Origin: Aquimarina sp. ERC-38 | GTDB taxonomy: Bacteria; Bacteroidota; Bacteroidia; Flavobacteriales; Flavobacteriaceae | Reading direction: 5' to 3' | NCBI RefSeq assembly: GCF_026222555.1 | Contig: NZ_CP098511.1 | Location: forward strand, 2,027,501 to 2,091,500 | Length of the DNA stretch: 64,000 nt | In this document: positions 19,672 through 28,251 of the stretch, piece by piece | Layout of the letters: every line of letters starts with the position of its first letter | Position numbering within the stretch: the stretch's first letter is position 1 | The notes under the pieces: generated by a model | The model's database searches: none | Told to the model about the DNA's origin: nothing | The model's input: the letters and a program-made list of their open reading frames with translations, nothing else | Program-made: the position numbers and the translations under genes

Positions 19672-21090
19672 ATGAATACAGATACAAATCAAATAGCAGT
19701 AGGCCTGGATATAGGAACCACAAAGATTGTGGCGATGGTAGGTAGATATAATGAGTACGGTAAAATGGAAGTGATGGGCATTGGTAAGTCCAGAAGTTTA
19801 GGGGTACATCGTGGAGTTGTGAACAATATAACCCAGACTATTCAATCCATACAGCACGCCATACAAGAAGCAGAAGCTGTTTCCGGAATTAGCATTGACC
19901 GGGTGACAGTAGGTATCGCAGGCCAGCATATCCGTAGTCTACAACACAGTGATTATATTACACGTCCTAATGCAGATGCAGTTATTGACGAAGAGGATAT
20001 AGAAACCCTTTGCAATCAGGTGCATAAACTGGTAATGCTGCCAGGAGAAGAAATTTTACACGTATTGCCCCAGGAATTTAAAGTAGACGGTCAAGCCGAA
20101 ATAAAAGAACCGGTAGGTATGTACGGGGGGCGTCTGGAAGCTAATTTTCATGTTGTGGTAGGACAGGTTACTTCCATTCGGAATATCGGGCGTTGTGTTA
20201 AAAGTTCAGGACTCGAACTATCCGAAGTGACCCTGGAACCTTTAGCTTCTGCAAATGCAGTGCTAAGCCAGGAAGAAAAGGAAGCGGGAGTTGCTCTGAT
20301 TGATATAGGGGGCGGTACTACAGACCTGGCTATCTTTAAAGATGGAATTATTCGTCATACTGCCGTAATACCATTTGGTGGAAATGTAATTACCGAAGAT
20401 ATTAAAGAAGGTTGTTCTATTATCGAAAAACAAGCGGAATTGCTAAAAATTAAGTTTGGCTCTGCCTGGCCAGGTGAAAATAAGGATAATGAGATTGTTT
20501 CTATCCCCGGGTTAAGAGGAAGGGAACCTAAAGAAATTACCCTTAAAAACCTTTCTAAAATTATCCACGCAAGGGTAGTCGAAATTATTGAACAGGTTTT
20601 CCTGGAAGTAAAGAATTACGGGCACGAATCCCCGAAAAAGAAATTGATTGCCGGGATTGTATTAACCGGAGGCGGATCACAGTTAAATCATCTAAAACAA
20701 TTGGTTGAATATATTACCGGGATGGATACGCGAATCGGTTATCCTAACGAACACCTGGCGGGTAATAGTGATCCTGAAACGACAAGTCCGATGTATGCTA
20801 CAGCGGTTGGCTTAGTCATGGATAGCCTGGAACATGCGGATCGATATGTTAAAAATACGGAGGGAGATGAAGTGGTTTCTCAAAATACTTTTTCATCTGA
20901 TCAACCGGAAGCTACAAATGAACCTATTACCGATGATCGTTCTTCAGAACAAACTATTCATGAAGATATAAAGCAAGAGCAGGAAGCAGAATTAGCAGAA
21001 GAAACCAGAAGAAAAAATGTACGACCCAGAAAAAACATTTTAGAAAAATGGACAGAGAAGTTCAAAGAATTTTTGGACAATGCAGAATAG
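19672..21090 (+). CDS. ftsA: FtsA, actin-like membrane anchor of the Z ring
   Basis: FtsA tethers FtsZ to the membrane. The 472-residue protein has the actin-fold phosphate-1 loop VGLDIGTTKIVAMVG, the 1C subdomain region, phosphate-2 IDIGGGTTDLAIF and the adenosine motif GIVLTGGGSQLNHL. The C-terminus carries an acidic linker and then a basic amphipathic helix (ILEKWTEKFKEFLD), the expected membrane-targeting sequence. It starts 7 bp after ftsQ. Confidence 0.95.
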   Translation: MNTDTNQIAVGLDIGTTKIVAMVGRYNEYGKMEVMGIGKSRSLGVHRGVVNNITQTIQSIQHAIQEAEAVSGISIDRVTVGIAGQHIRSLQHSDYITRPNADAVIDEEDIETLCNQVHKLVMLPGEEILHVLPQEFKVDGQAEIKEPVGMYGGRLEANFHVVVGQVTSIRNIGRCVKSSGLELSEVTLEPLASANAVLSQEEKEAGVALIDIGGGTTDLAIFKDGIIRHTAVIPFGGNVITEDIKEGCSIIEKQAELLKIKFGSAWPGENKDNEIVSIPGLRGREPKEITLKNLSKIIHARVVEIIEQVFLEVKNYGHESPKKKLIAGIVLTGGGSQLNHLKQLVEYITGMDTRIGYPNEHLAGNSDPETTSPMYATAVGLVMDSLEHADRYVKNTEGDEVVSQNTFSSDQPEATNEPITDDRSSEQTIHEDIKQEQEAELAEETRRKNVRPRKNILEKWTEKFKEFLDNAE

Positions 21091-21096
21091 GACTGA

Positions 21097-21114
21097 GCCT
21101 ACCTACCAGTAGGC
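21097..21114. repeat. Small hairpin between ftsA and ftsZ
   Basis: GCCTAC and GTAGGC flank a 6-nt loop, 7 bp after the ftsA stop. No T-run follows, so it is not a classic terminator. It resembles short GC-rich REP-like palindromes scattered in Bacteroidota genomes and could stabilise the upstream mRNA end. Confidence 0.45.
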
Positions 21115-21222
21115 AGGTGTAAAGAAATTGTCCGGTAAGTCCTTTTATCAAAATGTATAGCGATAAAGAATAAAAACCAACCTAACCCATAAAGTATATA
21201 AAAAGAATAAAAAGCAGCAGTT

Positions 21223-23265
21223 ATGAATATGAACCAGGATTTTGATAATATTTCGTTTGACCTCCCCAAAAATCAGTCTAATGTGATAAAAGTAATCGGT
21301 GTTGGCGGTGGCGGTAGCAATGCGATTAACCATATGTTTCAACAGGGCATTAAGGGAGTGGATTTTGTAATTTGTAATACGGATTCACAAGCTTTAGAAA
21401 ATAGTCCGATCCCTAATAAAATTCAGTTGGGGGTTTCCTTAACAGAAGGATTGGGAGCAGGTGCTAATCCTGAGGTAGGAGAGCAGGCGGCAGTAGAAAG
21501 TTATGAAGATATCCGGAACATGCTGGAAGGCAATACAAAAATGATCTTTATTACCGCAGGTATGGGAGGAGGTACCGGTACCGGAGCTGCTCCTATTATT
21601 GCAAAAATGGCTCGGGAACTAGATGTATTGACAGTGGGAATTGTCACCATTCCGTTTCAATTTGAAGGACGTATGCGAAATGAGCAAGCCCAGATAGGTG
21701 TGGAGAAATTACGCTCGCATGTGGATTCTTTAGTGGTCATTAATAATAATAAATTAAGAGAAGTGTATGGGAATTTAGGTTTTAAAGCCGGATTTTCTAA
21801 AGCTGATGAGGTCTTATCTACTGCTTCCCGAGGAATTGCCGAAGTAATTACCCACCACTATACCCAGAATATTGACCTTAGAGATGCAAAAACCGTATTG
21901 AGTAACAGCGGTACGGCTATTATGGGGTCAGCTCATGCTTCTGGGGCCAAGCGGGCAAATGATGCTATTGCCAAAGCACTAGATTCTCCCTTATTAAACG
22001 ATAATAAAATTACCGGGGCAAAGAATGTCTTGTTATTAATTGTTTCCGGAAAAGAGGAAATTACCATTGATGAAATCGGAGAAATTAACGATCATATTCA
22101 GGTTGAGGCTGGGCATGGTGCCAATATTATCATGGGGGTGGGCGAAGATGAATCCCTGGATGATGCGATTTCTGTAACTGTTATTGCCACGGGTTTTGAT
22201 ATCGACCAACAAGATGAGATTGTTAATACGGAAAGTAAAAAAATTATTCATACCCTGGATGATGAACAAAAGATGGCTGCTCAAAACTTAACACCTAAGT
22301 TATCTTCGACTACTTCCAGAATCAGTCCGGAAGTGTCACCAATTCCTAAAAAAACACCGCCCCCTGTAGAACCGGAAATTATCAAACATGAACTGGTAGA
22401 AGACGAAGAAGTAACTATTAAAGAAACCTTATTATTACCAACTACCCAATTCTTAAAAAATGTAGAAGTGGTAGATGTAGAAGAAGTGTCAGATTTTACG
22501 CCAGAAGATAATTTTGTAATTATCAATGCGCAGGATATCTTAAGCGAGATAGAAGTAAAGGATGCTAAAGAAGTAGAAGAACGGAATGCCCGATGGGAAG
22601 CTAAGGAAAAGTTGGCCGAAGAAGAAAGGTTAGCAGAAGAAAAGACCAAAGAACAGTTTCGATTATCCTTTGATATGCCCTCTCAGGACCCGGATAGTTT
22701 GCCCAAGCCTTCCAACCTACAAGCAAACAAGTCAGAAAATCCTAATAATAAAAAAGAAATTAAGCCTATTATCCATAAGCTAACAGATGACATTTCACCA
22801 AATAAATCTAAGAATCCTTTTGACTTTACCGGAACTCAAGATGTTTCTTCGTCATCAGTGACCAGACATAGCCTGGAAGATTACATGGAAGAAGAAAAAA
22901 GATTGATAAATGCAAAACCGGAGGAGGTAGATGAAGAATTAAAAATTGAGAAGAAAGAAATTGATATTGATCGTAGTGATGAAGCTGCTTTAGACGAAGA
23001 TCCGACAGATCAACCCATTTCTGAAATTCTAAAAGCCAGAACTGCAGAGCGAAGGGCTAAAATGAAAGAATTTAATTATAAATTTAGAAATAACGCTTCG
23101 CAGATAGATGATATTGAAAAAGAGCCAGCATACAAAAGAGCGGGAATTGATGTGGATTCAAAACCACCTTCAAAAGATATTTCCAGGACTTCATTGCATA
23201 CGGATAGCGATAACAATATCCAATTAAGAAAGAATAATTCTTTTTTGCATGATAATGTAGATTAA
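21223..23265 (+). CDS. ftsZ: FtsZ, tubulin-like cell division GTPase
   Basis: FtsZ polymerises into the division ring. The GTPase core (about residues 15-330) has GVGGGGSNAINHM, the tubulin signature GMGGGTGTGAAP, FEGRMRNEQA and the T7-loop region. The rest, about 340 residues, is a long charged low-complexity linker rich in Glu and Lys, ending in conserved segments around EPAYKRAGIDV and RKNNSFLHDNVD. At 680 residues the protein is far longer than the roughly 380-residue E. coli form; extended tails are usual in Bacteroidota. A 132-bp gap precedes it. Confidence 0.96.
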   Translation: MNMNQDFDNISFDLPKNQSNVIKVIGVGGGGSNAINHMFQQGIKGVDFVICNTDSQALENSPIPNKIQLGVSLTEGLGAGANPEVGEQAAVESYEDIRNMLEGNTKMIFITAGMGGGTGTGAAPIIAKMARELDVLTVGIVTIPFQFEGRMRNEQAQIGVEKLRSHVDSLVVINNNKLREVYGNLGFKAGFSKADEVLSTASRGIAEVITHHYTQNIDLRDAKTVLSNSGTAIMGSAHASGAKRANDAIAKALDSPLLNDNKITGAKNVLLLIVSGKEEITIDEIGEINDHIQVEAGHGANIIMGVGEDESLDDAISVTVIATGFDIDQQDEIVNTESKKIIHTLDDEQKMAAQNLTPKLSSTTSRISPEVSPIPKKTPPPVEPEIIKHELVEDEEVTIKETLLLPTTQFLKNVEVVDVEEVSDFTPEDNFVIINAQDILSEIEVKDAKEVEERNARWEAKEKLAEEERLAEEKTKEQFRLSFDMPSQDPDSLPKPSNLQANKSENPNNKKEIKPIIHKLTDDISPNKSKNPFDFTGTQDVSSSSVTRHSLEDYMEEEKRLINAKPEEVDEELKIEKKEIDIDRSDEAALDEDPTDQPISEILKARTAERRAKMKEFNYKFRNNASQIDDIEKEPAYKRAGIDVDSKPPSKDISRTSLHTDSDNNIQLRKNNSFLHDNVD

Positions 23266-23294
23266 TTTAAAAAGTGTTGCAGATACAATAAATT

Positions 23295-23322
23295 CATAAT
23301 TCTGAATTCATAATTCTGAATT
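23295..23322. repeat. Two tandem copies of a 14-bp AT-rich repeat
   Basis: CATAATTCTGAATT occurs twice back to back between ftsZ and yqeY. A related palindrome, AATTCCGAATTCGGAATT, occurs at 39969-39986, so this is likely a dispersed intergenic motif. Confidence 0.6.
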
Positions 23323-23362
23323 ATTAGCTATATTCGCAATCCGAAAAACAGGTTACAAGCAG

Positions 23363-23812
23363 ATGAGTTTACAAGATCAGGTAATGGTTAAAATGAAGGA
23401 AGCTATGAAGTCGAAGGACACCAATGCGTTAACTTCATTACGTGCCATTAAATCAGCTATTTTGTTAGCTCAGACGGAAAGTGGTGCCAAAGAAGAACTG
23501 AGTGAAGACCAGGAATTGAAATTATTGCAAAAACTGGTGAAGCAACGTAAGGATAGTGCTGCTATTTTTACCGAACAGGGAAGAGATGATTTGGCACAAC
23601 CCGAATTAGACCAAGCAGAAGTGATTGCCCAATTTTTACCGGAACAAATGAGCGAGGAGGAGATTGAAAAGGTAATTGAAGATATTATCAGTCAAACCGG
23701 AGCAGAAAGCATGAAAGATATGGGGAAGGTAATGGGACAGGCGAATGCTAAATTGGCTGGGAAGGCAGATGGAAAAACCATTTCAGTGATTGTAAAAAAG
23801 AAGTTAAGTTAG
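23363..23812 (+). CDS. yqeY: GatB/YqeY-domain protein
   Basis: This 149-residue helical protein of the YqeY family is related to the C-terminal tRNA-binding domain of GatB. Motifs include RAIKSAILLAQTESG, the KLVKQRKDSAAIFTEQGR segment, EFLPEQ-like QFLPEQMSEEEIE and the GKVMGQANAKLAGKADGKTIS C-terminus. Its cellular role is not established; involvement in amidotransferase or tRNA biology is inferred from the domain. A TATATTCG box at 23329-23336 is a possible weak promoter, so it may not depend only on the dcw promoter. Confidence 0.9.
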   Translation: MSLQDQVMVKMKEAMKSKDTNALTSLRAIKSAILLAQTESGAKEELSEDQELKLLQKLVKQRKDSAAIFTEQGRDDLAQPELDQAEVIAQFLPEQMSEEEIEKVIEDIISQTGAESMKDMGKVMGQANAKLAGKADGKTISVIVKKKLS

Positions 23813-23935
23813 TGTCGGTGAAAATAGTTGACAGTTGATTGTTGTCAGTTTTCATTGCATGTGAAATATAAAAAATAGCTCTTAATAGTTTGTTAAGAGA
23901 AAAATTTTAAAAGGTTTCCGCATACGCGGAAATAG

Positions 23936-24009
23936 GGCCCCGTGGCGCAACTGAATAGCGCATCAGATTTCGGCTCTGAGGGTTACAGGTTTGAATCCTG
24001 TCGGGGTCA
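23936..24009 (+). tRNA. tRNA-Arg (anticodon UCG)
   Basis: The cloverleaf folds fully: acceptor GGCCCCG/CGGGGTC (one G-U), D stem GCGC/GCGC, anticodon stem TCAGA/TCTGA with loop TTTCGGC (anticodon TCG), T stem ACAGG/CCTGT, and discriminator A. CCA is not encoded. Position 20 is A and position 35 is C, the arginine identity elements. The D loop carries A instead of G at position 19, and the T loop carries U instead of C at position 56, so the elbow pair 19-56 becomes A-U. Confidence 0.93.
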
Positions 24010-24019
24010 CATATGCAAG

Positions 24020-24052
24020 AAACCGTGTCCAAAAGGGCGCGGTTTTGTGTTT
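24020..24052 (+). terminator. Rho-independent terminator of tRNA-Arg
   Basis: AAACCGTGTCC-AAAA-GGGCGCGGTTT forms an 11-bp stem with two G-U pairs and a 4-nt loop, followed by TGTGTTT. It begins 11 bp after the tRNA. Confidence 0.8.
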
Positions 24053-24113
24053 AGAAGAGTATCTAAATTAGGAGCTATAAGTTAAAAGCATAGTTATCTA
24101 TTAAGTGAAGTTT

Positions 24114-24452
24114 ATGATCGCTACTTATTCCAAACTCTCATTAATGTTTGTGTTTCTAGCAGGTATTGTTATTCTCTGGAAACATAATGATGGAAAAGTT
24201 TGGATAGCCAAATTTTCTAATTTCGGTAGGATGGCATTAACTAATTATGTTTTGATGTCCATTATAGGGACTACTTTGTATTACGGTTGGGGATTTGGTT
24301 TATATAAATACTGCGGGGCACTATTTTGTCTTATCCTCGGACTATTATGTCTTTACCTTCAAATATTGTTTTCTAATTGGTGGTTGAGTAAATATAGACA
24401 AGGGCCTCTGGAAAAAATATGGAGAAAACTTACCTGGATAAATGATAGATAA
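24114..24452 (+). pseudogene. C-terminal remnant of a DUF418 membrane protein
   Basis: The 112 residues from ATG 24114 match only the last part of DUF418 proteins: FGRMALTNYVLMSIIGTTLYYG, then LQILFSNWWLSKYRQGPLEKIWRKLTW. Full members are several hundred residues long with an N-terminal membrane region, and nothing of that lies upstream, where the tRNA terminator sits only about 60 bp away. This is most simply a truncated gene. A GTG at 24105 would add three residues. Expression is doubtful. Confidence 0.75.
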
Positions 24453-25165
24453 TTTATAGTGAAGGTAAGCATATAAAAAGCGCGCAACCAGATTAACTAA
24501 ATAGTAAGTAGTCAAATGGCTCGAAATATAGAAATGAGTTAACAGTTTGGTTTTAGTGCAATCCAGTAAAGCGTGAGTTTGCTATTCAAAATAAAATTAG
24601 ATAAGACCTTGTTTTACCAGTAGATATCTAGAAAGGAAGTAGAAATAATCTACTAATATTGCAATAATAGAAGACGATAAAAATCTATTATTCAAATACT
24701 TATAAATTAATTAAAAGCTTACTAATAGGGTTTTAGGAAGTAGTAATGCATTTTTAACTTAAAACTCAATCATTCGTTGTAGCATATTGACCATATGTTT
24801 TAGGGCTTTTTCTAATAACTCATCATCTTTAAACCTGTCTTATAAAAAAAGAATCATTTAAGATAATCAATGATTTTATGATAAGGAAATAGTTCGGGAT
24901 TGTAAATTTTATTTAAGAGAAAATAAAATTTAAAAACTGGGGAGATCTTTTATTTTATACCGATCCGGTTTCTGTCTAGTCAGTCTCTATTAAAAATTTT
25001 AAGCTTAAAATAATTTAAATAATAGCATTTAACTTCTTAAGTTTGCAAATCTTTAACTTAAACCTAATCTAAATTTGAAATTTAGAAATACAAAATAAAA
25101 CTTCTTACATACATCACATTAAATTTAAATTAACTTAAAACCTTTTAACTAAAATTACTCTTATT
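24453..25165. other. Gene-free AT-rich interval upstream of susC
   Basis: No convincing gene lies in these 713 bases. A 26-codon open stretch on the minus strand (24839-24759) ending LLEKALKHMVNMLQRMIEF could be a coding relic. TAAGTTTG at 25038-25045 fits the TAnnTTTG -7 box and may be the susC promoter, about 120 bp before its ATG; no clear -33 element is visible. Confidence 0.45.
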
Positions 25166-28100
25166 ATGAAAACGCAATCTTTTAAGATTCCAGGAATAGG
25201 CATTGTTATGATGCTATTTCTGTTATGCGCTAGCTTTCAACCTTTAATAGCGCAACAAACCATCACCGGGACGGTCTCGGATGAAAAGGGGCTCCCTATC
25301 CCCGGAGCAAATGTTTTAATTCGAGGTACTACTACTGGTGCACAAACTGATTTTGATGGTAATTTTACTATTGAAGCATCAGCGGACGATGTACTTATTA
25401 TTTCTTATCTGGGTTATGTATCACAACAGGTAACCGTAGGAAATCAAACAAACCTTAGTATTCAATTATCAGAAGATGCCAGTATACTGGACGAAGTTGT
25501 CGTAATTGGATATGGTACTACCAGAAAAAGTGATTTAACAGGTTCCTTATCACAAGTGACTGCTAAGGAATTTGAAGATCAACCTTTAACCAGAGTAGAG
25601 GATGCCTTACAGGGTCGGGCTGCCGGGGTAACCGTGGCAGGATCCGGAGAACCGGGCGCAGGTATTAAAGTACGGGTAAGAGGGGTAAACTCTATAACTG
25701 GTAATAACGATCCTTTAGTGGTAATAGACGGAGTTTTTGGCGGAGATTTAAGAACTATCAACCCTAACAACATCCAATCTATTGAAGTATTAAAAGATGC
25801 TTCTGCACTGGCTATTTATGGTTCCAGAGGTTCCAATGGGGTGATACTGGTTACTACTAAAAGAGGTTCCGGTAAAGCTAGAGTTTCCTTAGAACAGTTT
25901 GTATCTTTTTCAACTGTTAGAAAAAGGTTACCAACCCTAACTTCTGCAGAATTTGCGAGAGTTCAAAATCAGGAGCATCTTGATGACCCAGCTAATGACC
26001 CTGCGGATATTCCATTTTCTGAGGCGGATATAGCAAATTTTGAAGCAAACCCAATTAATTATCAGGATCTGATTTTTCAAACTGGTATTACCAGTAATAC
26101 CCAGATTGCTATTAGCGGTGCTAGTGAAGATAATTTGCGTTATTTTATCTCCGGTAACTATATTGATCAAACTGGAACGCAAATTACCTCAGAATACAAT
26201 CGATATTCATTTAGATCAAACCTAAGTAAAGATTTTAATGATAAATTTAGCCTGGCGGCTAATATTACAGCTAGCAGGGAAAGCGTTACTAATAATCAGG
26301 ATGCATTCAATACTTCTGGTGGAACTGGTATTTTACAGGCAATAACCTATGATCCGACTACTCCGGTACGTGATGAAGATGGAAATTTTACACTAAGATC
26401 AATTAATGAGATGGCTAACTTTGCGTTTAACCCAATTCGAAGATTGGAACTCAGTGAAGTCGAAGAAACTACAGACCGTTTAAATATTACGTTAAATGGT
26501 AAATATAACCTTACGAACAACTTCAGTTATGCATTAGTAAGTGCTGTCTCTACACGTAATAGCGCCAGGGAATCGTTTAGGATTGAAGGTGACTTTGAGG
26601 CTAATGGTTTTTCAAATCTTGGTTATAGAAATCTTAATTCTACTTTTTACCAGGTTAGTAATATCTTAAACTGGAACAAGGAATTTGGTAAAAATAACTT
26701 TGATCTTACCGGCGTTTACGAGTTTCAAGGCGATCGGGAAGTTGAACACGGTTATTTAGTATCTGATATAAACGTTGAGAGTCTATTTCTTGCAGATCAA
26801 AGCAATACAGAAGATTTTTTTAACAACGGTAACGAAACAGCTATTGAGTCCTATCTTGGACGATTGCAATATAACTACGACGGGTTTTTATACCTTACCG
26901 GATCTATGAGGATTGACGAATCCTCAAGATTTGCAGCAGGAGAGAGAACGGGTTATTTTCCTTCGGGAGCCATATCGTTAAATTTTGCGGATAAAGGTTT
27001 TATAGAAGATAGTGATACATTTTCAGCGTTAAAACTAAGAGCAAGTTGGGGTAGAGTAGGAAATCAAAATATTAATGCTGCTGCCCGATTTTCAACAACT
27101 AGTGGCGGTAGGAGTGCATCCTTCGATGGGGAAAATGCTATAGTAGGTGAATTTCAGGATCAGGAAGGTACCTCTGATTTGACTTGGGAAACTACAACGC
27201 AAACCAATATAGGTATTGATTTCGGTTTCTTTAACAATCGCTTTACCGGATCATTGGATTGGTATAATAAGGATACCGAAGATTTATTACTTCAAACTGT
27301 TCTGCCAGGTACTTCTATCCGAAATTTTATCAATGCCGGTACGGTAAATAATACAGGAGTTGATCTGGTATTGTCAGCTAGCATCATTCAAAACGAAAAC
27401 TTTAGCTGGGAAGCTAACTTTAATGCATCTCAACTTTCAAATGAGGTGACTAAGTTGAACGATCCGGATATAGATTTCATCCCAGGGAATATTGCAGGTC
27501 TCAGTGGAAATTCAGCAAGATTAAATGTAATTCAAATAGGCGAACCTATAGGTACCTTTTATGGTTTAGAGTTTTTAGGAACCTGGAAATCAACAGATGA
27601 CATTCCGATAAATCTTTTAACTGGTAATCCGGCAGGTCAACCAGGGGGTCCAAGGTTTAGGTTAGATGAAAATAATGCTCCGGAACTTACTGCTATTGGA
27701 AATGGTTTACCTACCTTAACCATGGGGCTTAATAATACGTTTACCTATAAAAATTGGGATTTGAATATTTTTATTAACGGAGCTTTTGGATTTGATGTCT
27801 ATAATCAGGTAACAGGTGCGATAAGCGGAAATGGGGGTAATAGAAGTAATTTATCGCCTTCTCGTATTAATAGTTGGACTCCTGAAAATGAAACGGATAT
27901 ACCAAGTGTGGACGCAACAAATGTATTGAATAGTTCTCGTTGGGTAGAAAAAGGGGATTTTGTACGCTTGAGTAACCTTAAATTAGGTTATACTTTTAAC
28001 GAAGGAATTATAAAGGGGGTGAGCAGTTTGCAGCTTTATGTAAGTGGACAGAACTTAGTTCTTATTACGGATTATAGTGGCTATGATCCTGAGGTTTCAT

Positions 28101-28216
28101 CAACTGTAAGAACAGCTAGAGGTGAAACCGCTAACGATGATGCTGGTGCAGGGATCGATGCGGGAACCTATCCTAATCCTACTACAGGGGTTTTTGGGGT
28201 AAAAGTAACATTTTAA
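25166..28216 (+). CDS. SusC/RagA-family TonB-dependent outer-membrane transporter
   Basis: This 1016-residue outer-membrane protein has a signal peptide (about 1-29, ending PLIAQQ), an N-terminal carboxypeptidase-like domain (TITGTVSDEKGLPIPGANVLIRGT, about 31-110), a TonB-box region (LDEVVVIGYGT), a plug domain (VRIRGVNS-like RVRGVNSITG, LVVIDGV, YGSRGSNGVILVTTKRG) and a beta-barrel ending in a terminal Phe (FGVKVTF). SusC proteins import glycans or peptides together with the SusD lipoprotein encoded 35 bp downstream. The substrate cannot be told: no glycosidase, regulator or sulfatase gene adjoins the pair. Confidence 0.93.
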   Translation: MKTQSFKIPGIGIVMMLFLLCASFQPLIAQQTITGTVSDEKGLPIPGANVLIRGTTTGAQTDFDGNFTIEASADDVLIISYLGYVSQQVTVGNQTNLSIQLSEDASILDEVVVIGYGTTRKSDLTGSLSQVTAKEFEDQPLTRVEDALQGRAAGVTVAGSGEPGAGIKVRVRGVNSITGNNDPLVVIDGVFGGDLRTINPNNIQSIEVLKDASALAIYGSRGSNGVILVTTKRGSGKARVSLEQFVSFSTVRKRLPTLTSAEFARVQNQEHLDDPANDPADIPFSEADIANFEANPINYQDLIFQTGITSNTQIAISGASEDNLRYFISGNYIDQTGTQITSEYNRYSFRSNLSKDFNDKFSLAANITASRESVTNNQDAFNTSGGTGILQAITYDPTTPVRDEDGNFTLRSINEMANFAFNPIRRLELSEVEETTDRLNITLNGKYNLTNNFSYALVSAVSTRNSARESFRIEGDFEANGFSNLGYRNLNSTFYQVSNILNWNKEFGKNNFDLTGVYEFQGDREVEHGYLVSDINVESLFLADQSNTEDFFNNGNETAIESYLGRLQYNYDGFLYLTGSMRIDESSRFAAGERTGYFPSGAISLNFADKGFIEDSDTFSALKLRASWGRVGNQNINAAARFSTTSGGRSASFDGENAIVGEFQDQEGTSDLTWETTTQTNIGIDFGFFNNRFTGSLDWYNKDTEDLLLQTVLPGTSIRNFINAGTVNNTGVDLVLSASIIQNENFSWEANFNASQLSNEVTKLNDPDIDFIPGNIAGLSGNSARLNVIQIGEPIGTFYGLEFLGTWKSTDDIPINLLTGNPAGQPGGPRFRLDENNAPELTAIGNGLPTLTMGLNNTFTYKNWDLNIFINGAFGFDVYNQVTGAISGNGGNRSNLSPSRINSWTPENETDIPSVDATNVLNSSRWVEKGDFVRLSNLKLGYTFNEGIIKGVSSLQLYVSGQNLVLITDYSGYDPEVSSTVRTARGETANDDAGAGIDAGTYPNPTTGVFGVKVTF

Positions 28217-28251
28217 TAAAATAAAAGAGATTAATATTTTAATAATAAAAT

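Noticed and set aside
23828..23854. TTGACAGTTGATTGTTGTCAG hairpin after yqeY as a terminator
   Set aside because: The stem is only about 5 bp with a 9-nt loop and no T-run follows.
24759..24839. Minus-strand 26-codon coding-like stretch ending LLEKALKHMVNMLQRMIEF
   Set aside because: Too short to identify and without a start codon; noted only as possible debris in the gene-free interval.
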